A stretch of 17,152 bases of DNA from Bacteroidales bacterium UBA3630 (GTDB lineage Bacteria; Bacteroidota; Bacteroidia; Bacteroidales; P3), in assembly GCA_002373995.1 (NCBI GenBank), contig DFLB01000014.1, positions 1,256 through 18,407 of the forward strand, written 5' to 3'. Position 1 is the stretch's first letter; every line of letters starts with the position of its first letter. Both the position numbers and the translations under genes were made by a program. This document shows, piece after piece, positions 1-6,970 of this stretch. The notes beneath the pieces are model-generated. The model ran no database searches. It saw only the letters and a list, made by a program, of their open reading frames with translations, and had not been told where the DNA came from.

Positions 1-333
1 ATGAAGCTCAACGACCACGTGGAGGAGGAAGGCAAGCGCCAGGGCTTCTCCGGCCTTACCGTGCAGGGCACCGATGTGCTCTTCCCGCAGATTGGCGAAA
101 TTATCGGCGGCAGCGTCCGTGAGGAGAACTACGACAAGCTGATGGGCCGCATCGAGGAGCTCCACATCCCGATGAAGGACATGTGGTGGTACCTCGACAC
201 GCGCCGCTATGGCAGCTGCCCGCACGCCGGCTTCGGCCTGGGCTTCGAGCGCCTGCTGCTCTTTGTCACCGGCATGGCCAACATCCGCGACGTCATCCCC
301 TTCCCCCGCACCCCGAAGACCGCCGAGTTCTAA
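1..333 (+). CDS. asnS: Asparagine--tRNA ligase, C-terminal fragment (5' end outside window)
   Basis: This is the last 110 residues of a class II aminoacyl-tRNA synthetase that charges tRNA-Asn with asparagine in the cytoplasm. The frame is open from base 1, so the real start lies upstream; the ATG at base 1 is only an internal methionine. Visible family signatures are the IGEIIGGSVRE block, the WWYLDTRRYGS segment, class II motif 3 (GFGLGFERLL), and the ending DVIPFPRTPKTAEF, which is characteristic of AsnRS/AspRS-type enzymes and in this form of AsnRS. Codon use is GC-rich like most of the window. The gene ends in TAA and is followed 24 nt later by a strong hairpin and a T-rich stretch that should terminate its transcript. 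Identification is secure; only the missing N-terminus limits description. Confidence 0.95.
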   Translation: MKLNDHVEEEGKRQGFSGLTVQGTDVLFPQIGEIIGGSVREENYDKLMGRIEELHIPMKDMWWYLDTRRYGSCPHAGFGLGFERLLLFVTGMANIRDVIPFPRTPKTAEF

Positions 334-357
334 ACCGTCGGCACTATGTAACAACAA

Positions 358-397
358 GTGCGCCCCGCGAATGCGGGGCGCACTTTCTTTTTCTTTG
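358..397 (+). terminator. Rho-independent terminator of asnS
   Basis: A perfect 11-bp GC-rich inverted repeat (GTGCGCCCCGC / GCGGGGCGCAC) with the four-base loop GAAT occupies 358-383. A T-rich run with two C interruptions follows to 397. This is a good intrinsic terminator for asnS. On the minus strand the hairpin is followed by TTGTTGTTAC, so it may also stop transcripts arriving from the minus-strand gene at 524-1009. Confidence 0.8.
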
Positions 398-408
398 TGC
401 AGTTTCAT

Positions 409-523
409 CTCGCATCATTGCAAGGCCACGTTGCAGCACAGAAAACAAATCTCGCATCATTGCAAAGTGCATTTCCAGCACTGTTTCATCATCCCGCATC
501 AATGCGCGACTATTTTGCAGCAC
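409..523. repeat. Three degenerate tandem copies of a 42-bp repeat
   Basis: Copies of a 31-bp core begin at 409, 451 and 493, each starting with CTCGCATCATTGCAA or a variant and ending in CAGCAC. Two 11-bp linkers (440-450 and 482-492) separate them, giving an exact 42-bp period. The second and third copies have drifted, mostly in the middle. The array lies exactly between the two near-identical hairpins at 358-383 and 529-554. No start codon or frame of significance runs through it. It may be a small REP/MITE-like unit or repeated small-RNA-like modules; function unknown. Confidence 0.75.
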
Positions 524-1009
524 TTACAGTGCGCCCCGCATTTGCGGGGCGCACTCCTTTGTCTTAGTTTGTAATTCTTTATTCCAATTGGCAACTCTTT
601 CAGCCCATTCTTCTTCACTATCGCAAAGCCAGATGATGCCTTCGACCAATCCAATGATGGCAGGTATGCCTGTCCAGCAGAATAGAATATCAAGAACACC
701 TCGCAAAGTCTGACCTGTGTAGAAATGTCCAACACCGAAATCACCCAAAAGTATATTAAGAATACCTGCCGCAACTCGTTTGGGGTTGTTGGATAGTTGG
801 TCTATCATCACTTGCTTTTCTTTTTCAGTAGGGAAGGAAGCATCCTTTACAGATTCAAAATATGACACAACATCTTGCTCTGTCTGTACATCCTTATTAT
901 ACGACTGATAAATGGCAGGAGGGTCCTCGTGGTGAGCAAGGAGGGTTTGCGCGGTTGCTGTCGCAATGCTGAGCATTGATGCGATAGCCAGAATGACGAT
1001 TTTTTTCAT
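524..1009 (-). CDS. Exported TM2-domain protein
   Basis: The 161-residue product begins with a clear signal peptide (lysines at 2-3, hydrophobic core, cleavage near TATAQ at about residue 21). A polar segment (about 25-75) follows, then a TM2-type domain (about 78-130): two hydrophobic helices around GDFGVGHFYTGQ and a second helix ending IIWLCDSEEEW. TM2 proteins are small membrane proteins whose biochemical role is mostly unknown. The start at 1007-1009 is chosen because it begins the signal peptide. Odd points: residues 153-161 (CAPQMRGAL) are encoded by the hairpin repeat at 529-554, so the C-terminus may have been replaced when that repeat arrived. The gene is visibly more AT-rich than its neighbours, which fits recent acquisition. 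It is transcribed from a promoter about 240 nt upstream through a structured leader. Confidence 0.85.
   Translation of the reverse strand: MKKIVILAIASMLSIATATAQTLLAHHEDPPAIYQSYNKDVQTEQDVVSYFESVKDASFPTEKEKQVMIDQLSNNPKRVAAGILNILLGDFGVGHFYTGQTLRGVLDILFCWTGIPAIIGLVEGIIWLCDSEEEWAERVANWNKELQTKTKECAPQMRGAL
529..554. repeat. Second copy of the 26-nt GC-rich hairpin
   Basis: The same 11-bp stem as at 358-383 recurs with the loop ATTT instead of GAAT. It lies within the last codons of the minus-strand TM2 gene, whose stop codon is at 524-526. On the plus strand it is followed by TCCTTTGTCTT, a weak T-tract. It could serve as a terminator for either strand, but its stem has coding sequence on the minus strand. 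Confidence 0.8.
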
Positions 1010-1250
1010 TGTTGTGGTAATTTTATAAGGTTTTGTGCATTATTGCCTTCTTTTAATAAGAAGAATGGTACGGATGCATCCGTCTGCCTTACAGGTTTAC
1101 CACAACCTTCCTTATCCAACGGGTGTCCGTACCACAAAGCACAAACATCCCAACGGATAAGGGATAAGGTGAAGAACTAATCATCTTCAAGGTGGTAATT
1201 TGTAAGGCAATTGAGCTTCTTCTTGCCGGATGCCAACTCTCGCAAACGAC
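1010..1250 (-). promoter_or_regulatory. Long structured 5' leader of the TM2 gene with mutually exclusive pairings
   Basis: Between the minus-strand promoter (1255-1285) and the start codon lies an untranslated leader of about 240 nt. Reading the transcript, segment A (from 1209-1191, TGCCTTACAAATTACCACC) is complementary to segment B (from 1107-1085): 9 bp, a small internal loop, then 7 bp. B is also perfectly complementary over 10 bp to segment C (from 1020-1011, TTACCACAAC), which sits one base before the ATG. A and C therefore compete for B. Other pairings present are TGGTACGGA (1066-1074) with TCCGTACCA (1126-1134), a 14-bp palindrome at 1070-1083, and CCTTATCC (1110-1117) with GGATAAGG (1155-1162, repeated at 1162-1169). 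I recognise no known riboswitch family. The pairings are seen directly; a regulatory switch is inferred. Confidence 0.5.
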
Positions 1251-1254
1251 AGTG

Positions 1255-1285
1255 CAAAGATATGCACTTTCTGCGACATGGCAAA
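1255..1285 (-). promoter_or_regulatory. Bacteroidota-type promoter for the TM2 gene
   Basis: On the minus strand, TTTG (complement of 1282-1285) is followed after 19 nt by TATCTTTG (complement of 1255-1262), a full match to the Bacteroidota -33/-7 pattern. Transcription would start near 1248. The promoter is divergent from, and only 7 bp away from, the ribD promoter. Confidence 0.7.
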
Positions 1286-1292
1286 ATTATTT

Positions 1293-1323
1293 TTTGCCGT
1301 ATGGCTGTTTTGTCGTATCTTTG
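1293..1323 (+). promoter_or_regulatory. Bacteroidota-type promoter for ribD
   Basis: TTTG at 1293-1296, a 19-nt spacer and TATCTTTG at 1316-1323 match the consensus exactly. The start of transcription would fall near 1328-1331, only a few bases before the first possible ATG of ribD at 1333. The message is therefore either almost leaderless or translated from the ATG at 1357. Confidence 0.75.
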
Positions 1324-1332
1324 CAGCCGATT

Positions 1333-2331
1333 ATGACGCAGAAAGAGATAGATATAATGTACATGCGGCGGTGCCTGCAGCTGGCTGCCAATGGCCTGGG
1401 GCGCGTGAGGCCCAATCCGCTGGTGGGATGTGTTGTGGTTGCCGCCACCGAAACATCCGCAGGCAAGCTGCCTGCGTACCAAATCATCAGCGAAGGATAC
1501 CATCAATGCTATGGCGAATGGCATGCGGAGCGCAACGCCCTTTTGCGCAGCAACCAACTGTCAACTGCCAACTGTCAACTGTCAACTTTATACGTCAACC
1601 TCGAGCCCTGCTCACACTACGGCAAGACGCCCCCCTGCGCCGACCTCATCGTCGAGAAGGGCATCCGCCGCGTGGTGTGCTGCAACGACGACCCCAACCC
1701 GCTGGTGGCCGGCAACGGCTTTCGCAAGCTGGAAGAGGCCGGCATCGAGGTGACGAGGCATGTGCTGGAGGCCGAAGGCCGCGAGCTGAACCGACGTTTC
1801 TTCACCTTCATGGAGCAGCGGCGCCCCTACGTCATCCTGAAGTGGGCCGAGAGCGCCGACGGCTTCATGGCACCGGGTTCTGTATGTTGCAACAGTGTTA
1901 CAACCCACCAATATTGGCTCAGCACGCAGCGGCAGAACCGCCTGAACCACCGCTGGCGCACCGAGGAGGCCGCCATACTCGTGGGCAGCGAGACTTACCT
2001 CAAGGACTCCCCCACCCTCACTCCGCGCCACTACCTGGGTCCTGCACCGCAGCCCGTGGTCCTCGACCGCCGCGGACGCCTGGCCGACGTCCCAAGCCAT
2101 TGGCTGCACCTCCGCACACAGACCATCGAGGAAACCCTCCACGAACTCTACGAGCGCAGGCTACAGAGCGTCATCGTCGAGGGCGGACGCCAGGTGCTGG
2201 ACGCTTTCATCGAGAGCGACCTCTACGACGAGGTGCGCATCCTGCGCAGTCCGCAGCACCTCAGCAAAGGATTGAAAGCCCCAGAGGTGCCGAAAACAGC
2301 CCCCGGCCGCCTGATTGTAGTAGAGCCATAG
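1333..2331 (+). CDS. ribD: Bifunctional riboflavin biosynthesis protein RibD (deaminase/reductase)
   Basis: RibD deaminates and then reduces the pyrimidine intermediate in riboflavin synthesis. With the start at 1333 the product has 332 residues. The N-terminal zinc-dependent deaminase shows HAE at 64-66 and PCSHYGKTPPC with the zinc cysteines at 93 and 102. The C-terminal reductase begins around RPYVILKWAESADG and includes the VEGG motif near its end. An in-frame ATG at 1357 (MYMRRCLQLA) is an alternative start and gives a more comfortable distance from the promoter; the long upstream open frame from 1192 is rejected because it precedes the promoter. Two inserts in the deaminase half look repeat-derived: an 8-bp-stem hairpin at 1458-1476 (encoding SAGKLPA) and five 7-bp repeats at 1555-1589. 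All catalytic motifs are intact. No FMN riboswitch is seen upstream. Confidence 0.92.
   Translation: MTQKEIDIMYMRRCLQLAANGLGRVRPNPLVGCVVVAATETSAGKLPAYQIISEGYHQCYGEWHAERNALLRSNQLSTANCQLSTLYVNLEPCSHYGKTPPCADLIVEKGIRRVVCCNDDPNPLVAGNGFRKLEEAGIEVTRHVLEAEGRELNRRFFTFMEQRRPYVILKWAESADGFMAPGSVCCNSVTTHQYWLSTQRQNRLNHRWRTEEAAILVGSETYLKDSPTLTPRHYLGPAPQPVVLDRRGRLADVPSHWLHLRTQTIEETLHELYERRLQSVIVEGGRQVLDAFIESDLYDEVRILRSPQHLSKGLKAPEVPKTAPGRLIVVEP
1555..1589 (+). repeat. Five tandem 7-bp repeats (CAACTGT) inside ribD
   Basis: Units begin at 1555, 1562, 1569, 1576 and 1583 with sequences CAACTGT, CAACTGC, CAACTGT, CAACTGT and CAACTTT. They encode part of QLSTANCQLST, in a loop between the HAE motif and the zinc-cysteine motif. 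Because 7 is not a multiple of 3, gain or loss of one unit would shift the reading frame. Confidence 0.85.
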
Positions 2332-2378
2332 CCGCACTGACACATTGACACAATAACACATTCCCGCATTCACAGACT

Positions 2379-2981
2379 ATGTTCGACGACACCTACCGCA
2401 CCATCGCCGCCCCCTCGGAGGGGCTCTACAAGGAGAAGGGGAGCAAGTTCCTGGCCTTCGCCTATCCCGTGCGCACCCTCGACGAGGTGAAGGCCCACCT
2501 GGAGCAGCTGCGCAAGGACTACTTCGACGCGCGGCACCACTGCTACGCCTACATCCTCGGACCACGCAAGGACGCCTTCCGCGCCAACGACGACGGCGAG
2601 CCCAGCGGCACCGGCGGCCGCCCCATCCACGGCCAGCTGCTCTCGGCCGACCTCACGGACACGCTGATCGTGGTGGTGCGCTACTTCGGCGGCATACTGC
2701 TCGGCGCCTCGGGTTTGGCCAACGCCTATAAGACCGCCGCCCGCGATGCCATCGACCACGCTACCATCGTAGAGAAGACCATAGACTGCCGCTACCGCCT
2801 GGCCTTCGCCTACGAGACAATGAACGACGTGATGCGCATACTCAAGGACTACGACCTCAAGCCCGAGAACCAACAATTCGACAACGACTGCACCTTAGAG
2901 GTCAGCGTGCGCCAATCGGAAAGTGTGCGCTTCTACGACCGCGTGGCCGACCTGCGCACCGTCCGCATCGACGTTCTTTAA
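2379..2981 (+). CDS. IMPACT/YigZ family protein
   Basis: A 200-residue protein of the UPF0029 (IMPACT/YigZ) family. The signatures are ARHHCYAY (51-58), NDDGEPSGTGGRPI (70-83) and VRYFGGILLGASGL (100-113), followed by a C-terminal domain of about 70 residues typical of the bacterial proteins. The family is linked to translation or nucleic-acid binding, but the exact bacterial role is not settled. It follows ribD by 47 nt with no promoter-like site between them, so the two are probably co-transcribed. It ends 17 nt from the end of the convergent S9 peptidase gene, and no terminator hairpin fits in that gap. Length is normal for the family. Confidence 0.9.
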   Translation: MFDDTYRTIAAPSEGLYKEKGSKFLAFAYPVRTLDEVKAHLEQLRKDYFDARHHCYAYILGPRKDAFRANDDGEPSGTGGRPIHGQLLSADLTDTLIVVVRYFGGILLGASGLANAYKTAARDAIDHATIVEKTIDCRYRLAFAYETMNDVMRILKDYDLKPENQQFDNDCTLEVSVRQSESVRFYDRVADLRTVRIDVL

Positions 2982-2998
2982 ATCCACCTTCTCCCCGC

Positions 2999-5020
2999 CT
3001 ACTTCAGATAGTCCTCGTAGTACCGGAACATCTTGTAGTACAGGTGCAAGCGCTCTCGACCAAGTACGTTGTGCTCGTGGTGGGGATAGGCGAAGTAGTC
3101 CACCTGCTTGAAGTTGTTGATGCAGCGCTCGATGAACTCGGTGCTGTGCTGCGGCACCACGGTGTTGTCTTCGGCGCCTTGGATGACGAGCAGATGCCCC
3201 TGAAGGTTCTTGGCCTTGTTGAGCAACGAAGTGGCCTCGTAGCCCTCGGGGTTCTCCTGCGGGGTGTCCATATAACGCTCGCCGTACATAATCTCGTACC
3301 ACTTCCAGTCGATGACCGGGCCGCCGGCACAGCCCACCTTGAAGACCTCGGGGTGGGCCAGCTTCATGGTGATGGTCATGAAGCCGCCGAAGCTCCAGCC
3401 CTCGACACCCATACGGTCCTTGTCCACGTAGGGAAGGCTCTGCAGGAACTTGACGCCCTCCATCTGGTCGGCCATCTCTATCTCGCCGAGCCGTCGGTGC
3501 GTGCAGCTCTCGAACTCGAAGCCGCGGTTGTCGGTGCCGCGGTTGTCGAGGGTGAAGACGACATAGCCCTGCTGGGCGAGGAACAGGAAATAGAGGTTGC
3601 CACCGCCGAGCCAGCTGTCGGTAACCAGCTGTGAGTGGGGGCCACCGTAGACATAGACAAGGGTCGGGTATCTCTTTCCCTGTTGCATATTGGGAGGTGT
3701 AATCAATCTGTAATACAAATCGGTCTTACCGTCGGCGGCCTTGATGGTGCCAAGCTTCACCTCTGGCATGGCATAAGCCTGCAGGGGGTTCTCGGAGCGA
3801 TAGAAGTAATGGGGTTCAGGGTACTTGCGCGGGGTGATGTTCAGGTAGTAGGCGGCGGCAGGCACATCGACCGCGCTGTAGGCACACACCATGCGGGTGC
3901 CGTCGTCGTTGATGGCCACCGTATTGGTTCCTTTACCGGAGGTGAGACGTTCCATGGTGCCCTTCTTGAGGTTCACACGGTAGGCGTCACGGCCGGCGAG
4001 GTTGTCCTTGTTGGCGTAGACGAAGATGTTCTCGCCCTTCTTGTCGAACTGGATGAACTCCTCGACCTCGTATTCGCCCTTGGTGACCTGTTTCACTAAG
4101 CTGCCGTCGGCATTGTAGAGGTAGAGGTGCTTGTAGCCGTCGCGCATGGAAAACCAGAGGAACTGGTCGCCGCCAGGCAACCGTTTGCCGTTGCTTGGCA
4201 GGAAGATCATCGGCTCGCAGGGCTCGACGTAGCGGGCGTTGGTCTCCTCGAAGAGCACCTTCACGAAGGCGCCCGTAGTGGCGTCGTACTGCTCGAGCCA
4301 CATGTGGTTCTGCTCGCGGTTCACCTTGGCGATGTAGACATACTTCTCGTCGGGACTCCAGGCGATGTTGGTGAGGTACATCTCGCGCTCGTGGACGGTG
4401 GTGTCGCGGGCGGTATTCAGATACACAAGCTTCTCGGTAGCAGGCTCATAGACACCCACCGTCACCCAGTGGCTCTGCATGCCGGCCATGGGGTACTTGA
4501 TGGGCATCACCTCTGCCTCGCGAGCGCGGGTGTTGACCAGCGGGTAGTCCACCACCATGCTCTGGTCCATGCGGTAGAAGGCCAGCTTCGACTGTTTGGG
4601 CGACCAGAAGAGGCCGCCGTTGATGCCGAACTCGTTGCGGTGGACGCTCTCGCCGAGGACGATGTTGTAGCCGTCGCCACGCTCCACCAGCTTGCCGTCC
4701 ACATAGAGGCTGCCCTCCTTCGTCTCCACGCGCTCCTCCTGCTTGGGGTCGTTGTCTTTTGGCTTGCGCCAATCCTGCTGGGCCTCGGAGAGGCGGAACT
4801 CCTTCTTGCCGTCGAAGCCATAGGCCTCGCCATCCTTGTAGTATGTGACCGTCTTGCCGTCGGGGGCGAAGATGAAACTCACGGCCTCGCGCTTGGGGTA
4901 AAGGCTGCGGTCCATCAGCTGGTCCCACTGCAGGACGGGCTTGTCGTTGTTGGGTTTATTCTGCGCGAAAGCGGTGCCTGCCATCAGCAGCACCGCCAAA
5001 GTCATAAATATATTTCTCAT
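2999..5020 (-). CDS. Secreted S9 family peptidase, dipeptidyl peptidase IV-like
   Basis: The 673-residue protein has a signal peptide (MRNIFMTLAVLLMAGTAFAQ), a DPP IV-type beta-propeller N-terminal region (about 60-430) and an alpha/beta-hydrolase catalytic domain. The catalytic serine is in GWSFGG (Ser about 543), the aspartate in GAEDNTV (about 618) and the histidine in HHEHNV (about 650). Such enzymes release dipeptides from the N-termini of peptides, often after proline or alanine, in the periplasm or at the surface. In DPP IV two adjacent glutamates before the WWSP motif hold the substrate amino terminus; here the corresponding stretch reads HRNEFGINGGLFWSP, with only one glutamate, so strict DPP IV specificity should not be assumed. 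It lies 1 nt downstream of the glycosyltransferase gene and shares its transcript. Confidence 0.88.
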   Translation of the reverse strand: MRNIFMTLAVLLMAGTAFAQNKPNNDKPVLQWDQLMDRSLYPKREAVSFIFAPDGKTVTYYKDGEAYGFDGKKEFRLSEAQQDWRKPKDNDPKQEERVETKEGSLYVDGKLVERGDGYNIVLGESVHRNEFGINGGLFWSPKQSKLAFYRMDQSMVVDYPLVNTRAREAEVMPIKYPMAGMQSHWVTVGVYEPATEKLVYLNTARDTTVHEREMYLTNIAWSPDEKYVYIAKVNREQNHMWLEQYDATTGAFVKVLFEETNARYVEPCEPMIFLPSNGKRLPGGDQFLWFSMRDGYKHLYLYNADGSLVKQVTKGEYEVEEFIQFDKKGENIFVYANKDNLAGRDAYRVNLKKGTMERLTSGKGTNTVAINDDGTRMVCAYSAVDVPAAAYYLNITPRKYPEPHYFYRSENPLQAYAMPEVKLGTIKAADGKTDLYYRLITPPNMQQGKRYPTLVYVYGGPHSQLVTDSWLGGGNLYFLFLAQQGYVVFTLDNRGTDNRGFEFESCTHRRLGEIEMADQMEGVKFLQSLPYVDKDRMGVEGWSFGGFMTITMKLAHPEVFKVGCAGGPVIDWKWYEIMYGERYMDTPQENPEGYEATSLLNKAKNLQGHLLVIQGAEDNTVVPQHSTEFIERCINNFKQVDYFAYPHHEHNVLGRERLHLYYKMFRYYEDYLK

Positions 5021-5021
5021 A

Positions 5022-5747
5022 TCAATAATTACTCCAGTTGCGGAACTTGAGGTTGAAGACGCCGAAGAAGGCTTCCTTGAAGATTTTCATGCTCATCTTG
5101 CTGGTGCCGAGGACACGGTCGGTGAAGACGATGGGCACCTCGTAGACCTTGAAGCCCAGGCGCGTGGCGGTGTACTTCATCTCGATCTGGAAGGCGTAGC
5201 CGACGAACTTCACCTTGTCGAACTTCATCTTCTCCAGCACGCGGCGGCTCCAGCAGACGAAGCCCGCCGTGGCGTCAGCCACCCGCATACCGGTGACGAT
5301 GCGGACGTATTTGGAGGCGTAGTAGGACATCAGCAGGCGTCCGATGGGCCAGTTGACCACCGACACCTTGCCGCCCACGTAGCGCGAGCCCACCACCACG
5401 TCGCCCTTGCCGCTGGCGCAGGCGTCGTAGAGGCGCACCAGGTCGTCGGGGTTGTGACTGAAGTCGGCATCCATCTCGATCATATAGTCGTAGCCGTGCT
5501 CCGCCCCCCAGCGCATACCGGCGAGGTAGGCGGTGCCGAGGCCCAGCTTGCCCTTGCGCTCCAGGATGTGCAGCCGCTCGGGGAACTCCTGCATGAGGCG
5601 CTTGACGATGTCGGCAGTGCCGTCGGGCGAGTTGTCCTCGACGATGAGCATATCGAATTCCTTGGGGAGCGAGAACACCTTGCGGATGATGGCCTCGATG
5701 TTTTCCTTCTCGTTATAGGTCGGTGTGATTACCAGTGTGTCAGACAT
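5022..5747 (-). CDS. Family 2 glycosyltransferase, polyprenol-phosphate mannosyltransferase-like
   Basis: A 241-residue GT-A fold enzyme resembling dolichol/polyprenol-phosphate mannose synthases, which move a sugar from a nucleotide donor to a lipid phosphate carrier at the inner face of the membrane. Visible motifs are TYNE (10-13), EDNSPDGT (37-44) and the metal-binding MDADFSHNP (92-100, DxD at 93-95). There are no C-terminal membrane helices, so it is the short single-domain type. The start at 5745-5747 is chosen because the family N-terminus (LVITPTYNE) begins there and the promoter lies just upstream; the longer open frame to 5888 runs through the promoter and the 11-bp repeats. The sugar and acceptor are unknown. 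It is the first gene of a two-gene operon with the S9 peptidase. Confidence 0.9.
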   Translation of the reverse strand: MSDTLVITPTYNEKENIEAIIRKVFSLPKEFDMLIVEDNSPDGTADIVKRLMQEFPERLHILERKGKLGLGTAYLAGMRWGAEHGYDYMIEMDADFSHNPDDLVRLYDACASGKGDVVVGSRYVGGKVSVVNWPIGRLLMSYYASKYVRIVTGMRVADATAGFVCWSRRVLEKMKFDKVKFVGYAFQIEMKYTATRLGFKVYEVPIVFTDRVLGTSKMSMKIFKEAFFGVFNLKFRNWSNY

Positions 5748-5771
5748 ATTCGTGCGATTTAAATCAAAGTG

Positions 5772-5803
5772 CAAAATTACACAAAAAATCCGACCCGTGC
5801 AAA
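5772..5803 (-). promoter_or_regulatory. Bacteroidota-type promoter for the glycosyltransferase-peptidase operon
   Basis: On the minus strand, TTTG (complement of 5800-5803), a 20-nt spacer and TAATTTTG (complement of 5772-5779) match the consensus. The ATG is about 25 nt downstream of the -7 element. Confidence 0.7.
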
Positions 5804-5858
5804 TAATTCTTCGTTTTTGCCCTCGCCGGCATACCACCGGTCCGACTCCGCCCGTAGA

Positions 5859-5909
5859 CGGACCGCCACCGGACCACCCTCGGACCATCCTCGGACCACC
5901 ACCGGACCA
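5859..5909. repeat. 11-bp tandem repeat (CGGACCAyCmy), about 4.6 copies
   Basis: Units start at 5859, 5870, 5881, 5892 and 5903 (last one partial): CGGACCGCCAC, CGGACCACCCT, CGGACCATCCT, CGGACCACCAC, CGGACCA. The related inverted sequence CGGTCCG at 5838-5844 can pair with CGGACCG of the first unit. The array lies between two divergent promoters. A period close to one DNA helical turn would present the same face each time, but no binding protein is known to me for it. Confidence 0.85.
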
Positions 5910-5962
5910 AGAGCTTGGAACCAGCTGAGTATCAGCCCGATTATTCTACCTGCAAAATATTG

Positions 5963-5994
5963 TTTGCTGAATGTCAAAATATTTCCTATCTTTG
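5963..5994 (+). promoter_or_regulatory. Bacteroidota-type promoter for phosphate butyryltransferase
   Basis: TTTG at 5963-5966, a 20-nt spacer and TATCTTTG at 5987-5994 match the consensus. The AT-rich leader to the ATG at 6044 is about 45 nt and has no strong Shine-Dalgarno sequence, as usual in this phylum. Confidence 0.75.
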
Positions 5995-6043
5995 CAGTCC
6001 TATAAGATAATGCATTATTAATAATAACAAATTCAGTATCAAT

Positions 6044-6952
6044 ATGATTACAAAACTTGACGACCTGCTTGAGCTGGTCAAATCGAAGGGTAAGAAACGT
6101 TTGGTGGCCGCCTATGCCAACGACAGCCACACCATCTGCGCCGTGAGCGCCGCCATCGACCGCGGTATCGTCGAGGCCACCCTCGTGGGCGACATCGAGA
6201 CGATGAAGAAGGTCTGCGCCGAAGAGGGCATCGACCCCAACAAGTTCGAGATGGTCCAGGAAGCCAACGACAACAAGGCCGGCGCCCTGGCAGTGAAGCT
6301 CATCAACGAAGGCAAGGGCGACTTCCTGATGAAGGGCCTGCTCAGCACCGACAAGTACATGCGCGCCATCCTCAACAAGGAGAGCGGCCTGATGCCCGGC
6401 AAGAAGAACGACATGCTGACCCACATGGCCGTCATGGAGGTTCCCGCCTACCACAAGCTGCTCTGCTGCAGCGACATGGCCATCATCCCTGCCCCCGACT
6501 TCAAGCAGAAGACCGCCATCATGAACTTCCTCATCCAGGTCTCGAAGAGCCTCGAGAACCCCAAACCCAAAGTGGCCGTCCTCGCCGCCACCGAGCAGGT
6601 ATCGGTCGGAATGCCCGCCTGCGCCGAAGCCGCATGGCTCGGCATGCAGAGCCAGCGTGGTCAGATCCCCGGCGCCGTGGTCGACGGTCCCCTGAGCCTC
6701 GACTGCGCCATCGACAAGGAGAGCGCCCAGACCAAGAAGCTCACCAGCGAAGTGGCCGGCGACGCCGACTGCCTGCTGTTCCCCAACATCGAGAGCGGCA
6801 ACATCTTCTACAAGGCCTGCACCAAGTTTGCCCACGCCGAGCTCGCCTGCATGGTGATGGGTGCCCGCGTGCCCTGCGTCCTCACCAGCCGCGGCGACAG
6901 CGCCAAGACCAAGCTCTACAGCATCGCCCTGGCCGCCCTGCAGTGCAAATAA
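6044..6952 (+). CDS. ptb: Phosphate butyryltransferase (PTA/PTB family)
   Basis: A 302-residue cytoplasmic enzyme of the phosphate acetyl/butyryltransferase family, which exchanges an acyl group between CoA and phosphate. The length and the sequence of blocks fit phosphate butyryltransferases rather than the longer Pta: FLMKGLLSTDKYMRAIL in the middle, the MLTHMAV segment, VAVLAATEQV, GPLSLDCAID and a C-terminal GDADCLLFPNIESGN block. In many anaerobes this gene is followed directly by butyrate kinase (buk); here it is not, and the next gene encodes a PAS-like protein. Whether it acts on butyryl-, branched-chain acyl- or acetyl-CoA cannot be told from sequence. A consensus promoter precedes it and an inverted repeat follows it. 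Confidence 0.88.
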   Translation: MITKLDDLLELVKSKGKKRLVAAYANDSHTICAVSAAIDRGIVEATLVGDIETMKKVCAEEGIDPNKFEMVQEANDNKAGALAVKLINEGKGDFLMKGLLSTDKYMRAILNKESGLMPGKKNDMLTHMAVMEVPAYHKLLCCSDMAIIPAPDFKQKTAIMNFLIQVSKSLENPKPKVAVLAATEQVSVGMPACAEAAWLGMQSQRGQIPGAVVDGPLSLDCAIDKESAQTKKLTSEVAGDADCLLFPNIESGNIFYKACTKFAHAELACMVMGARVPCVLTSRGDSAKTKLYSIALAALQCK

Positions 6953-6970
6953 AATCTTCTAAGTAGTTAT

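Noticed and set aside
409..523. Possible CRISPR array (three regularly spaced repeats)
   Set aside because: The 31-bp cores are degenerate, the intervening 11 bp are too short for spacers, and no cas gene is near.
1010..1332. Possible FMN riboswitch in front of ribD
   Set aside because: None of the conserved RFN-element segments is present, the structured part belongs to the opposite-strand leader, and the ribD promoter leaves almost no leader.
1192..1332. Upstream extension of ribD
   Set aside because: It runs through two promoters and has no resemblance to the RibD N-terminus.
5748..5888. N-terminal extension of the glycosyltransferase
   Set aside because: It contains the promoter and part of the tandem array; the family N-terminus starts at 5747.
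5777..6835. 352-codon minus-strand frame opposite ptb
   Set aside because: Shadow of ptb; it also crosses both promoters and the 11-bp repeats.
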